Of a stretch of 7,379 bases of DNA, positions 1 to 6,478 are shown in pieces. Source of the DNA: Granulosicoccus sp964437945 (lineage in GTDB: Bacteria; Pseudomonadota; Gammaproteobacteria; Granulosicoccales; Granulosicoccaceae); NCBI GenBank assembly GCA_964437945.1, contig CAYTJF010000283.1:1-7379 (forward strand), in the 5' to 3' direction. The position numbers and the translations under genes are program-made. Below the pieces are notes generated by a model, which worked only from the letters and a program-made list of their open reading frames with translations, had not been told where the DNA came from and did no database searches. Position 1 is the first letter of the stretch. Each line of letters opens with the position of its first letter.

Positions 1-1
1 C

Positions 2-55
2 GCACCGCAGGCGGCCCCCTCTGAACCCGAATGTATCAAGTGGATGGACCACTAG
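2..55 (+). other. Possible 3' end of an upstream gene cut by the window edge
   Basis: One frame is open from the window edge and ends at a TAG at 53-55, reading as a short Ala/Pro-rich stretch and then PECIKWMDH. This looks more protein-like than the other two frames, which are also partly open. With only 17 codons visible, no family can be recognised and the reading could be chance. If real, the gene ends 66 bp before the next start codon on the same strand. Confidence 0.2.
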
Positions 56-121
56 GATGTTATCTCGTGTCAGTCATGACTCTCCCGGCATGAGCACATT
101 TCATGCGGTCAGGACCATAGC

Positions 122-1033
122 ATGACACAATCACAGACACCAAGCATTGACCTGACATCAGCACTGTTGCTAATTGCACTGGCGACCGTGTGGGGTGGTT
201 CATTCTTTTTCGCAGAAATTGCGCTTACAGAAGTACCACCACTAACCATTGCTTTGCATCGTATTGTCTGGGCCGTACCCGTTCTGTTTCTCATTGTGTT
301 ATGGCAAGGCATTGAAATCCCCAAATCGGCTCATGTATGGGTCTGTTACCTGATAATGGGCACTTTAAACAATGCAATACCATTTTCATTGATATTCTGG
401 GGACAAACCAGTATCAGCAGCGGCCTAGCTTCTATTTTAAACGGTACGACAGCGGTGTTTGGTGCCGTAGTCGCCGGGCTGTTCCTCGTAAACGAGCCGC
501 TAACATCTCGCAAAATAATAGGTGCGTTATTTGGATTGTTCGGCGTAGCGGTCATCATGGGCATTGATGCACTAACCCAGTTGAGTATTCAGAATTTAGG
601 GCAGCTCGCTGTTATGGGTGCTGCGTTGTCATATGCTTTTGCCAGCGTTTGGGGTAAGCGTTTTCTATCAAACCAGCCGCCTGTTATGAACGCTTTTGGT
701 ATGTTGCTTGGAAGCACCATCGTGATGATTCCCACAACCATTTTTATCGAAGGGGTTCCAACAGTACGTTTATCTTCTGGCGTCTGGGCTGCCCTTCTCG
801 CTCTGGCAATACTGTCTACTGCCTTGGCTTATCTTCTCTATTTTAAAATACTGGCTCGTGCCGGGGCGGCGAACCTTATGTTGGTTACGCTGCTAATACC
901 ACCAGTTGCAGTTACTTTAGGTATGCTATTTCTTGACGAAAAACTGGGATTGGAAGCCTGGATAGGTTTCGGAATTATAGCCATCGGTCTGGCCATAACT
1001 GATGGAAGGTTGTTGGATAGAGCCAGGAAATAA
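122..1033 (+). CDS. EamA/DMT-family inner-membrane transporter
   Basis: This is a 303-residue hydrophobic protein of the drug/metabolite transporter superfamily, which typically exports small metabolites, amino acids or drugs across the inner membrane. About ten membrane segments can be placed, near residues 12-32, 41-61, 72-92, 97-119, 133-149, 160-178, 188-209, 219-239, 246-268 and 277-293, forming the usual two EamA halves of five helices. Family hallmarks are visible: WGGSFFFAEIAL in helix 1, the GLASILNGTTAVFGAVVAG stretch followed by NEPLT in half one, and in half two AYLLYFKILARAGA then PPVAVTLGMLFLDEKL. The length is normal and the frame intact. The ATG is preceded by AGGA at 111-114, seven bases away, which supports this start. 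The substrate cannot be read from sequence. It stands alone: the next gene is convergent. Confidence 0.93.
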   Translation: MTQSQTPSIDLTSALLLIALATVWGGSFFFAEIALTEVPPLTIALHRIVWAVPVLFLIVLWQGIEIPKSAHVWVCYLIMGTLNNAIPFSLIFWGQTSISSGLASILNGTTAVFGAVVAGLFLVNEPLTSRKIIGALFGLFGVAVIMGIDALTQLSIQNLGQLAVMGAALSYAFASVWGKRFLSNQPPVMNAFGMLLGSTIVMIPTTIFIEGVPTVRLSSGVWAALLALAILSTALAYLLYFKILARAGAANLMLVTLLIPPVAVTLGMLFLDEKLGLEAWIGFGIIAIGLAITDGRLLDRARK

Positions 1034-1138
1034 ATACGCTAATTTTCGCGAAGAGGATCAATTCAGCGCTAAGGCAAAGTTTTACGGCAGTTATCCAAAA
1101 CCCTTACTTACTGCACCTCACTGCCATAAAATACGTGT

Positions 1139-1180
1139 AAAACAGAACACGCAGCTTAAATTAACTACGTGTACTGTTCG
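1139..1180 (-). terminator. Hairpin terminator candidate for the YidB-like gene
   Basis: The arms 1141-1151 and 1168-1178 pair over 11 positions with a single mismatch (1146/1173), around a 16-base loop. Read on the minus strand, the second arm runs into TTTT (1142-1139), as expected for an intrinsic terminator 16 bases past the stop of the minus-strand gene. The T-run is short and partly inside the stem. The plus strand lacks a T-run after the hairpin, so it would serve the incoming DMT transcript poorly. Confidence 0.45.
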
Positions 1181-1195
1181 GAAGTTGAACCAAAA

Positions 1196-1615
1196 TTACT
1201 TGTTGAATAGTCCCTTAGCCATATCCATTGCACCTGATGCACCTCCAACTTTGTCCATCAACGCCGAAGGATCTAACATGGAACCACCGCCACTGAATTT
1301 GTCAGCAAGGTCTGGCAATGCCTCAGACATCTGCTGAGCTGCAGAATCTGCATCAACGCCCATCTTCTCTGATGCAGCAGCCATCTGTTCTTCACCCAAT
1401 GCAGATTTCAACTGCTCTGCTGAAACAGCCTCGTTATCACCATCACCCATCCAGGATTCAACTTGACTACCCAGCCCACCTTCTTTGAGTTTGCCCATCA
1501 GGGAACCCATATCAAGATTGCCACCGGTTAGGCCGGAAAGCGCTTCCATCATGCCGCCAGCTTTGTCACCCATTTTGTCTGCCAGCAGTTGCTGACCCAT
1601 TTTCATTAAATCCAT
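1196..1615 (-). CDS. YidB-family (DUF937-like) small protein, Met-rich
   Basis: This 139-residue protein has no signal peptide or membrane segment. Residues 47-105 match the conserved core of the YidB family: GGLGSQVESWMGDGDNEAVS, then EQLKSALG, a helix around KMGVDAD, and ALPDLADKFSGGG. The E. coli relative is about 130 residues, so the length fits. The molecular function of this family is not established. The N-terminal part (1-46) and C-terminal tail (112-139) are Gly/Met-rich, with 16 methionines in 139 residues, which is unusually many. The ribosome site is weak (GAGA about six bases before ATG). It is a single-gene unit, convergent with the DMT gene and transcribed in the same direction as the TRAP operon, but 468 bp beyond its end, so it probably has its own promoter. 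Confidence 0.85.
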   Translation of the reverse strand: MDLMKMGQQLLADKMGDKAGGMMEALSGLTGGNLDMGSLMGKLKEGGLGSQVESWMGDGDNEAVSAEQLKSALGEEQMAAASEKMGVDADSAAQQMSEALPDLADKFSGGGSMLDPSALMDKVGGASGAMDMAKGLFNK

Positions 1616-2083
1616 ACTATTTCTCTGTTAAGGAATTGTTATTGAAACAGGCCATCAGCGTGTCCACTGGTTTGACCTGACTGTGCACTATTACATCAAA
1701 AACTCATTAAAAAATAATAGATATCGCGGTTAGACCTGCTACGTGGCGTTCCTATTCGAAGTTCAGTCGTTGTAAAAACCTAGAAGCCTGCAGCTGAAGA
1801 AGCATAATCTGCACCAACCTGTACTTACCTCTATTGAACGACACTACTACTGAGTGACACTGCCACTCCAAAGCAGCACTATTGTACATGTTCAATAATT
1901 TGCCCCGATAAATTGGTCTGTTTGTTTACGCGATTTAACCCGAACGGTATTGCCACGGAGGAATTAAAAATCTTGTTTCAGTTATTGCATTTTTACAGTT
2001 CAGATGATGAATCTTGAGTAGGGCTAGCGTTTAGTCAGGTCACGCACATACCGGTTTAGAATCACTGTGTGCGATAGTTGCTG
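1616..2083. other. Intergenic region between the TRAP operon end and the YidB-like gene
   Basis: No convincing gene is seen in these 468 bp. It should hold the promoter of the minus-strand YidB-like gene; AT-rich DNA at about 1700-1725 could supply it, but no clear -35/-10 pair stands out. A plus-strand frame ends at a TGA at 2015-2017 and passes a GGAGG at 1957-1961. It has no good start codon and resembles no family I know. Confidence 0.5.
2043..2073 (-). terminator. Hairpin just past dctM, weak terminator candidate
   Basis: CGCACATA (2043-2050) pairs with TGTGTGCG (2066-2073) over eight positions including one G-U pair, around a 15-base loop. It starts about ten bases after the dctM stop. 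No T-run follows on the minus strand, so it may instead stabilise the transcript's 3' end or be a chance hairpin. Confidence 0.3.
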
Positions 2084-3400
2084 TCAAAAACTGTTGCCCA
2101 TAGCCGCGTTAGGCAACCAGGTAGCGATGCCTGGAAAAACACACAACAGAACAATGGCAATAACCATGCAAGCCACGTATGGCAGCGATCCGAGCAAAAT
2201 CGTTTTTAACGATATATCCGGTGCGATGCCGTTTATCACATACAGGTTAAGTCCAACCGGCGGACTGATCAGCCCAATTTCCATATTAATGGTTAACACA
2301 ACAGCAAACCAAATTGGATCGAACCCGGCTGTTGTGATAATTGGTAGAAGTATCGGTGCCGCCATTAAAATCACAGCAACAGGTGGAAGAAAAAAGCCAG
2401 CTATCAGCAAAAATATATTAATAGCAAACATCAACACCCAGCGATTGACTTCAAGCGTACCAATCCATTCAGCAATTGATTGTGTGATGTACAAACTCGA
2501 CAGCATATAACTGAACACTCCAGCCGCTGCAATGATAAATAAAATCATTACGCTTTCGCGCGTACTATCGCGCAACACTTGCCACAGTGCCCGCGGGTGC
2601 CACAATTGATACACTATGACGGCAATCACCAAACAGAGCAACGCTCCCACGGCTGCTGTTTCCGACGGTGTAGCAATACCACCATACATTGCGTAAAGCA
2701 CACCGATGATAATGAGCAGAAACGGTAGAACACGAGGCAATATTTCGAACCGCTGGCGCCATGTGTAGGAACCGCTATTAAGCAGCTCAGTGTTGCCTGA
2801 CTTGAGCGTGGAGTACAACGACCACGCCATGAAAAGACCAACCAGCAATAAACCTGGAAACACACCAGCAAGAAACAATCGCCCTATCGATGTCTCTGTA
2901 GCAATACCATAAACGATCATCGTAACGGATGGTGGAATAAGGATTCCGAGCGTGCCGCCTGCGGCGATTGACCCCGCTGCAACACCATCGGGATACCCAC
3001 GTTTGCGCATCTCGGGGATACCCATTTTTCCAATAGCTGCGCAGGTTGCAGGAGATGAACCCGACATAGCAGCAAACAATGCACAAGCACCAAGATTAGA
3101 CACAACCAGACCACCCGGCACCCTGGTTAACCAACGTTCGAGTGCTTCGTATAAATCGGCTCCCGCTCGGGTAGAGGAAATGGATGCGCCCATAATAATG
3201 AACATTGGTATGGACAGCAGAGCAAAGTTGTCTAGTTTTCCAAAAAATATTTCGGGCATGAGTTCAAGTGAGCGCACGCCATCGAATACGATCAAAAAAC
3301 CTGCCGATACGATTAACAAACCAATAGCAACCGACACACCTGAAAACAAAACCAATATTGTAATAAGCGCGACAAACGCACCTAGCACCAACGGGTCCAC
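2084..3400 (-). CDS. dctM: TRAP transporter large permease, DctM subunit
   Basis: This is the 438-residue large membrane subunit of a TRAP transporter, the part that moves the ligand across the inner membrane using the sodium gradient. The length is typical and the protein is hydrophobic throughout, with about twelve or more membrane segments. Signatures seen in order: IPMFIIMGA (64-72), ALFAAMSGSSPATCAAIG (107-124), IPEMRKRGY (128-136), GGTLGILIPPS (148-158), AGVFPG (178-183), GIATPSETAAVGA (241-253), AAPILLPI (347-354) and EIGLISPPVGLNLYVINGI (374-392). The start is a GTG whose G is the last base of the dctQ TAG stop, a one-base overlap that suggests translational coupling. It is the last gene of dctP-dctQ-dctM. 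The reading frame shows no damage. Confidence 0.96.
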   Translation of the reverse strand: MDPLVLGAFVALITILVLFSGVSVAIGLLIVSAGFLIVFDGVRSLELMPEIFFGKLDNFALLSIPMFIIMGASISSTRAGADLYEALERWLTRVPGGLVVSNLGACALFAAMSGSSPATCAAIGKMGIPEMRKRGYPDGVAAGSIAAGGTLGILIPPSVTMIVYGIATETSIGRLFLAGVFPGLLLVGLFMAWSLYSTLKSGNTELLNSGSYTWRQRFEILPRVLPFLLIIIGVLYAMYGGIATPSETAAVGALLCLVIAVIVYQLWHPRALWQVLRDSTRESVMILFIIAAAGVFSYMLSSLYITQSIAEWIGTLEVNRWVLMFAINIFLLIAGFFLPPVAVILMAAPILLPIITTAGFDPIWFAVVLTINMEIGLISPPVGLNLYVINGIAPDISLKTILLGSLPYVACMVIAIVLLCVFPGIATWLPNAAMGNSF

Positions 3401-3960
3401 TATTCTTGCTCTAAGCCAAAGGGCTTGTGTATTCCCGATAGCACCGCTACAAGGTCAGCAAGGAGTTGTAAAAATAGCAACCCGAAGCCGATTGGCAAAG
3501 CGAGGTAAGGTATCCATAGCCGCACACCCCAAACCGTATCTGACTTCCAGTTACGCTCAAACGCCACATGCCAGTAGTCGTAACCATAGAAAACCATTAC
3601 CGCAATAATTAACAGCGACAAACTTAGGGTAAATACGTGGAGGGCCTTGCGCAATGGCATGGGCAGATACAATGGGATTAGATCGACGTTCACATGTCCA
3701 CGTAACAGTTGAACATAAGGTAAACCCAGTAGCGTGGCTGCAACCACCAGGTAAACCACTGCTTCCGTTTGCCAAACGGTAGATAAATTCGCAATCCATC
3801 TGACATAAATCATTTGACAGGTAATCGCAACAGCCGCCACAACCATGGCGGCTGAAATCCATCCGGACAAGCTTGATATATACCCAACAACCCGAACAAA
3901 TACAGATCCTGCACCCACAGGTTTATCTGCCGGGCTGTCGTTAGTGGTATCGGTGGCCAT
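3400..3960 (-). CDS. dctQ: TRAP transporter small permease, DctQ subunit
   Basis: This is the 186-residue small membrane subunit that pairs with DctM in TRAP transporters and is needed for transport. Four membrane segments are visible, near residues 33-55, 64-86, 105-126 and 150-172. The family marks are W63-Q-T-E66 at the start of helix 2, GLPYVQLLRGHVNVDLIP (79-96) after it, and the Leu/Ile-rich last helix. The first 20 or so residues are polar and probably cytoplasmic. It begins 33 bp after the dctP stop; that gap has no clear Shine-Dalgarno sequence, so expression may depend on read-through from dctP. The stop overlaps the dctM GTG. Small subunits are poorly conserved, so position in the operon supports the call as much as sequence does. 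Confidence 0.94.
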   Translation of the reverse strand: MATDTTNDSPADKPVGAGSVFVRVVGYISSLSGWISAAMVVAAVAITCQMIYVRWIANLSTVWQTEAVVYLVVAATLLGLPYVQLLRGHVNVDLIPLYLPMPLRKALHVFTLSLSLLIIAVMVFYGYDYWHVAFERNWKSDTVWGVRLWIPYLALPIGFGLLFLQLLADLVAVLSGIHKPFGLEQE

Positions 3961-3993
3961 TGCGATACTTTTTATTTACTATGTACGACGTAA

Positions 3994-4980
3994 TTACTCT
4001 ACCGCAAGAGCCATATCCAGCAGTGCCTGACCATCTGGCACTTCTTCAACAAACGCTTTATAAGACGTTTCTTGCGCAATAGCACGCCATGCTTCGAAGT
4101 CATCAGACGTCATTTCTGCAATCTCGACCCCGGCTTCTTTAAACACGTCTACCGAGGCTGCATCTTGCTTTTTAGCTTCAGCTAGATAGTAGTCCTGGGC
4201 TTTCTGCGCACCTGCCAGAAGTGCGGCCTGCTGATCTTCATTAAGACCTTCGAATGTTGACTTATTCATCAGTAATGGCTGATACATAAACCACAACGCA
4301 ACATCACCCGCTGGTGTATAGCATTTTACTTGCTCATAAATACGGTACGATACAAAAGATGAAGAAGATGTATTCGCAGCATTTAGCACACCCGTTTGCA
4401 TAGCATTGTAAATTTCAGAAGACGCCATTGATGCTATTGACGCTCCAGCACCAACCAGCATTTGCTCAAATGCTTTACCTGCAGCACGTGTTTGTAATCC
4501 TTTTACGTCGTCAGGTTTGGTAACACATTTTTCCTTACCAACAAAGCCTCCGGCCAGATAACCATGAACGAGTACCATGACATCATCTGCTGCCATTTTC
4601 TCTTCTAGCGCTGCCATGAAATCTGAATCGCTGAGGCGTGCCGCGTGATCATGGTTCTTGACCAAACCAGGCATCAGCGTAAGGTTGTACGCCGGTTGCT
4701 GACCACCAGCATAGCTCAACGGGAATACGGCCATATCCAATTGGCCTCGACTGAGCGGTTTGTACTGCTCACGAGGTTTGAATAATGATTTTGAACCAAA
4801 TATTCTAATGTCAAGATCAACATTGGCAGCCGCCACTTCGTCTGCGACAATTTGCGCCACCTCGTGACGGACATCTTGATTAGACCATTGATGCGACAAG
4901 CGCAGTTCCGTTGCTTGTGCAGACAATCCTGTGGTGATCAGACCGGCGAACAACGCTATTTTTAATCGAGTCGTGCTCAT
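3994..4980 (-). CDS. dctP: TRAP transporter substrate-binding protein, DctP family
   Basis: This is the 328-residue periplasmic binding protein that delivers ligand to DctQM. A signal peptide covers residues 1-23 (KIALFAGLITTGLSAQA, likely cut before T24). The mature protein opens with LRLSHQWSNQD, the usual first strand. R165 in the TRAAGKAFE stretch matches the arginine that in this family binds the ligand carboxylate. SSEIYNAMQTGVLNAANTSS (187-206) is the hinge region; here the motif ends in AANTSS rather than the DGxE-type ending common in DctP proteins, which points to a distinct subgroup. C152 and C220 could form a disulfide in the periplasm. The ligand is probably an organic acid but cannot be named. 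The start is well supported by GGAGG at 4989-4993, eight bases ahead. First gene of the operon. Confidence 0.95.
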   Translation of the reverse strand: MSTTRLKIALFAGLITTGLSAQATELRLSHQWSNQDVRHEVAQIVADEVAAANVDLDIRIFGSKSLFKPREQYKPLSRGQLDMAVFPLSYAGGQQPAYNLTLMPGLVKNHDHAARLSDSDFMAALEEKMAADDVMVLVHGYLAGGFVGKEKCVTKPDDVKGLQTRAAGKAFEQMLVGAGASIASMASSEIYNAMQTGVLNAANTSSSSFVSYRIYEQVKCYTPAGDVALWFMYQPLLMNKSTFEGLNEDQQAALLAGAQKAQDYYLAEAKKQDAASVDVFKEAGVEIAEMTSDDFEAWRAIAQETSYKAFVEEVPDGQALLDMALAVE

Positions 4981-4988
4981 CTCTTTTT

Positions 4989-4993
4989 CCTCC
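4989..4993 (-). promoter_or_regulatory. Strong ribosome binding site of dctP
   Basis: GGAGG on the minus strand lies eight bases before the dctP ATG and fixes that start. It is the strongest Shine-Dalgarno sequence in the operon; dctQ and dctM have none this clear, which fits the usual need for excess binding protein over membrane subunits. Confidence 0.75.
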
Positions 4994-5023
4994 AGATTGA
5001 ACTTGAAATACAGCGAGTGTTGA

Positions 5024-5033
5024 TTGTATACAA
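5024..5033 (-). promoter_or_regulatory. Palindromic operator candidate (GntR/FadR style) over the dctP promoter region
   Basis: TTGTATACAA is a perfect 10-bp palindrome, with its nearest edge 44 bases before the dctP start. It fits the T-N-G-T...A-C-N-A pattern of operators bound by FadR/FCD-type GntR repressors, which often control TRAP and sugar-acid uptake operons. The palindrome contains TATACA and, with one flanking base, TACAAT, either of which could act as a -10 element, so a bound repressor would block polymerase. No good -35 was found at the right distance. A further TTGTAC lies at 5041-5046. No regulator gene is in the window. Confidence 0.4.
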
Positions 5034-5138
5034 AAATACATTGTACGAAGTACTTGTTGGTAAGCGCCTTAGATTGGGAAAATTGGGCATGCGAGTTTCA
5101 TTACAGCCCGAGCCAGGTATAGCACAGACAGCGGTAAT

Positions 5139-5160
5139 TGGTGCAACAGTCAATGCACCA
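5139..5160. repeat. Perfect inverted repeat TGGTGCA-N8-TGCACCA
   Basis: Seven-base arms at 5139-5145 and 5154-5160 flank an eight-base spacer. No T-run follows on either strand, so an intrinsic terminator is unlikely. It could be a protein-binding site about 160 bp ahead of dctP, or part of an eroded insertion-sequence end. The arms match perfectly, but a repeat of this size can occur by chance. Confidence 0.4.
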
Positions 5161-5257
5161 GAATAATATATGAGAACAACGGCCCATTGAAGTTGGACGG
5201 TTATTTAGTTATAAAAAGGTAGGACAGCGAAAGCTGATATCAATATTAACTGGCTAA

Positions 5258-5986
5258 GATCAAATCATTCACCTGTTTCACAGCAGTATCCAAATGATAA
5301 GTCAGTGCAAAAAACGATTTGGCGTAAAACTTCGTTTTGTTGACCAACGCAAGCGCAGCAAGTCACTGGCGTTTCGTATTTTTAATGCGAGAAGTGCGCA
5401 ATAGATGACACTTTACCCGCTACTGCTTAGGTGTACATGGATTGTGCTCGAGCAAGTCGAGCGTGCAATTGATACTGTACGTATAAAGTCAAATAGTGTT
5501 TACGCGGCAGAGCGATGGATAGAAAATATTGAACACTATCTTAGTCTGTTGCGACGCGTGATTGATCAAACTCAAAGGCGAGTTTACAAAGATGAGAATG
5601 TGCCAGCTGAACAAAAAATAGTGAGTCAATTTGAAGAGCATACCGACATTATTGTGAAGGGTAAACGCGATGGGCTTTATAGACATAAGGGCAACTGTTT
5701 GCTACGCCACTAATGAGAATGCCAAGTGCACAAAAGCGATGGGCATACAACGAATAGTGTTTAACAAGCCTGCCGAATTGAGCTACACAGATACCGGCGT
5801 TAAGAAGAAAACATTTAAGATATGGAAACATTTTCGCGCAGGTGTGGAAGGCAATATATCCGAACTCAAACGCGCGTGTGGTGTTGGTAGAGCCTTAGGA
5901 AGCACAAGGATGGCTTCGCCTCCTTTGTCCGGTCATCAACACTGTGCTACATCCTGATTCGCCGGGTGCGCTTTTCATCCGCTTAG
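5258..5986 (+). pseudogene. Degraded ISNCY-type transposase
   Basis: Four blocks of one transposase can be read across broken frames. Block A (from about 5321) gives GVKLRFVDQRKRSKS and FNARSAQ, then hits an in-frame TAG at 5402-5404. Block B continues in the same frame to about 5695, with LLRRVIDQTQRRVYKDENVP and FEEHTDIIVKGKRDG, the typical central motif of ISNCY transposases. Block C resumes in another frame near 5697 with CYATNENAKCTKAMGIQ and FRAGVEGNISELKRACGVGR, the C-terminal region with the catalytic-type Glu (codon 5847-5849). Block D, after a further shift near 5906, gives KDGFASFVRSSTLCYIL, the usual C-terminal helix. Between B and C roughly 50 residues of the family, including the middle catalytic Asp region, are missing; the N-terminal part with the first Asp is not recognisable. 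It is dead. The ATG at 5405 is not a true start. No terminal inverted repeats or target duplication could be identified. Confidence 0.85.
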
Positions 5987-6172
5987 CATTAAGGCATTGG
6001 ACAATAGCTGAGCAAATCTTACGAAACACAAAGGTGCGAAGTGCACTTGAAGTTACAATACAGCTAAATTAATGAAATTGGTGAACGATTATGCAATCGG
6101 ATGGCAGATATTATCGCCGACGCGAAATTGATCACGCGCACCAACAAATCACCTTCGCGTCAAACATAAAAT

Positions 6173-6232
6173 CGGCTGTTCATAGAACGACTGTTCATAA
6201 AACGGCTGTTCATAAAACGACTGTTCATGTGA
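6173..6232. repeat. Four tandem copies of a 15-bp unit (CGRCTGTTCATAAAA)
   Basis: Copies start at 6173, 6188, 6203 and 6218. Copies 1 and 3 begin CGG, copies 2 and 4 CGA; copy 1 has GAA in place of AAA near its end, and copy 4 departs from the unit after CAT at 6228. The bases just before copy 1 (CATAAAAT, 6165-6172) look like the tail of a fifth, degenerate copy. As 15 is a multiple of three, every reading frame repeats by five residues: the 51-codon frame at 6091-6246 shows an A/T-V-H-K-T pattern, and another frame R-L-F-I-K. There are no spacers, so it is not a CRISPR array. Its role is unknown. Confidence 0.85.
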
Positions 6233-6411
6233 TGGGCACTAGCTAATCAGCCCGATGACTATAAACAAAAATTTGAACAAAAAAATAGCTAATTACTAAA
6301 TACAAACAAAGTTTGGCTACTTCCTCACAACTTCCGCTATTTTATTCCTTAAATAATAGTAATGCGTAATTATCTATATGTAATTGTAGATAGATTTACT
6401 TAACCGCATAA

Positions 6412-6439
6412 TTGACGTTCAGAATCTGTCCTACAGAAT
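6412..6439 (+). promoter_or_regulatory. Sigma-70-like promoter candidate for the secreted protein gene
   Basis: TTGACG (6412-6417) matches the -35 consensus at five of six positions. CAGAAT (6434-6439), after a 16-base spacer, matches the -10 at four of six. Transcription would begin near 6446 and leave a leader of about 33 bases. The -10 is weak, so this is tentative; the AT-rich DNA upstream also offers other options. Confidence 0.35.
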
Positions 6440-6478
6440 AGTAGGCAATTGGCTCCTTGAACCAAAGTAAAGGTAATT

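Larger units (their letters stand above)
4994..5257. other. Control and spacer DNA upstream of the TRAP operon
   Basis: This stretch between dctP and the transposase remnant holds the operator candidate, a GTAC-GAA-GTAC repeat at 5043-5053 and an inverted repeat at 5139-5160. I see no gene in it. The part nearest 5257 may already be eroded 5' sequence of the transposase, but nothing there can be aligned with confidence. Confidence 0.5.
5987..6478. other. AT-rich non-coding region between the transposase remnant and the secreted protein gene
   Basis: No gene is supported in these 492 bp. Contents: a 10-bp palindrome AAGTGCACTT at 6039-6048, the 15-bp tandem repeats at 6173-6232, a TATCTA/TAGATA inverted repeat with a ten-base loop at 6371-6392, and a promoter candidate near 6412. 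The first part may be leftover insertion-sequence DNA. An ATG-started frame (6091-6246, 51 codons) spans the repeats but has no recognised homology and no good ribosome site. Confidence 0.5.

Noticed and set aside
1002..1337. 111-codon plus-strand frame between the DMT and YidB-like genes
   Set aside because: It starts inside the DMT gene and ends antisense to the YidB-like gene, with no ribosome site and no family resemblance.
1840..2017. Plus-strand open frame with an internal GGAGG at 1957-1961
   Set aside because: It has no ATG or GTG at a sensible distance after the GGAGG, and the translation matches no family I recognise.
2067..2510. 147-codon plus-strand frame
   Set aside because: It is antisense to the 3' end of dctM, and its composition is what the reverse strand of a hydrophobic gene gives.
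2952..3608. 218-codon plus-strand frame
   Set aside because: It lies antisense to the dctM/dctQ junction, both of which have unmistakable family motifs. Its translation is low-complexity and resembles nothing known.
5953..6068. Open frame after the transposase remnant (reads ALRHWTIAEQILRNTK)
   Set aside because: It looks protein-like but has no start and cannot be aligned to the transposase C-terminus; it is probably eroded DNA.
6173..6232. CRISPR-like array
   Set aside because: The 15-bp units abut directly with no unique spacers, and there are no cas genes in the window.
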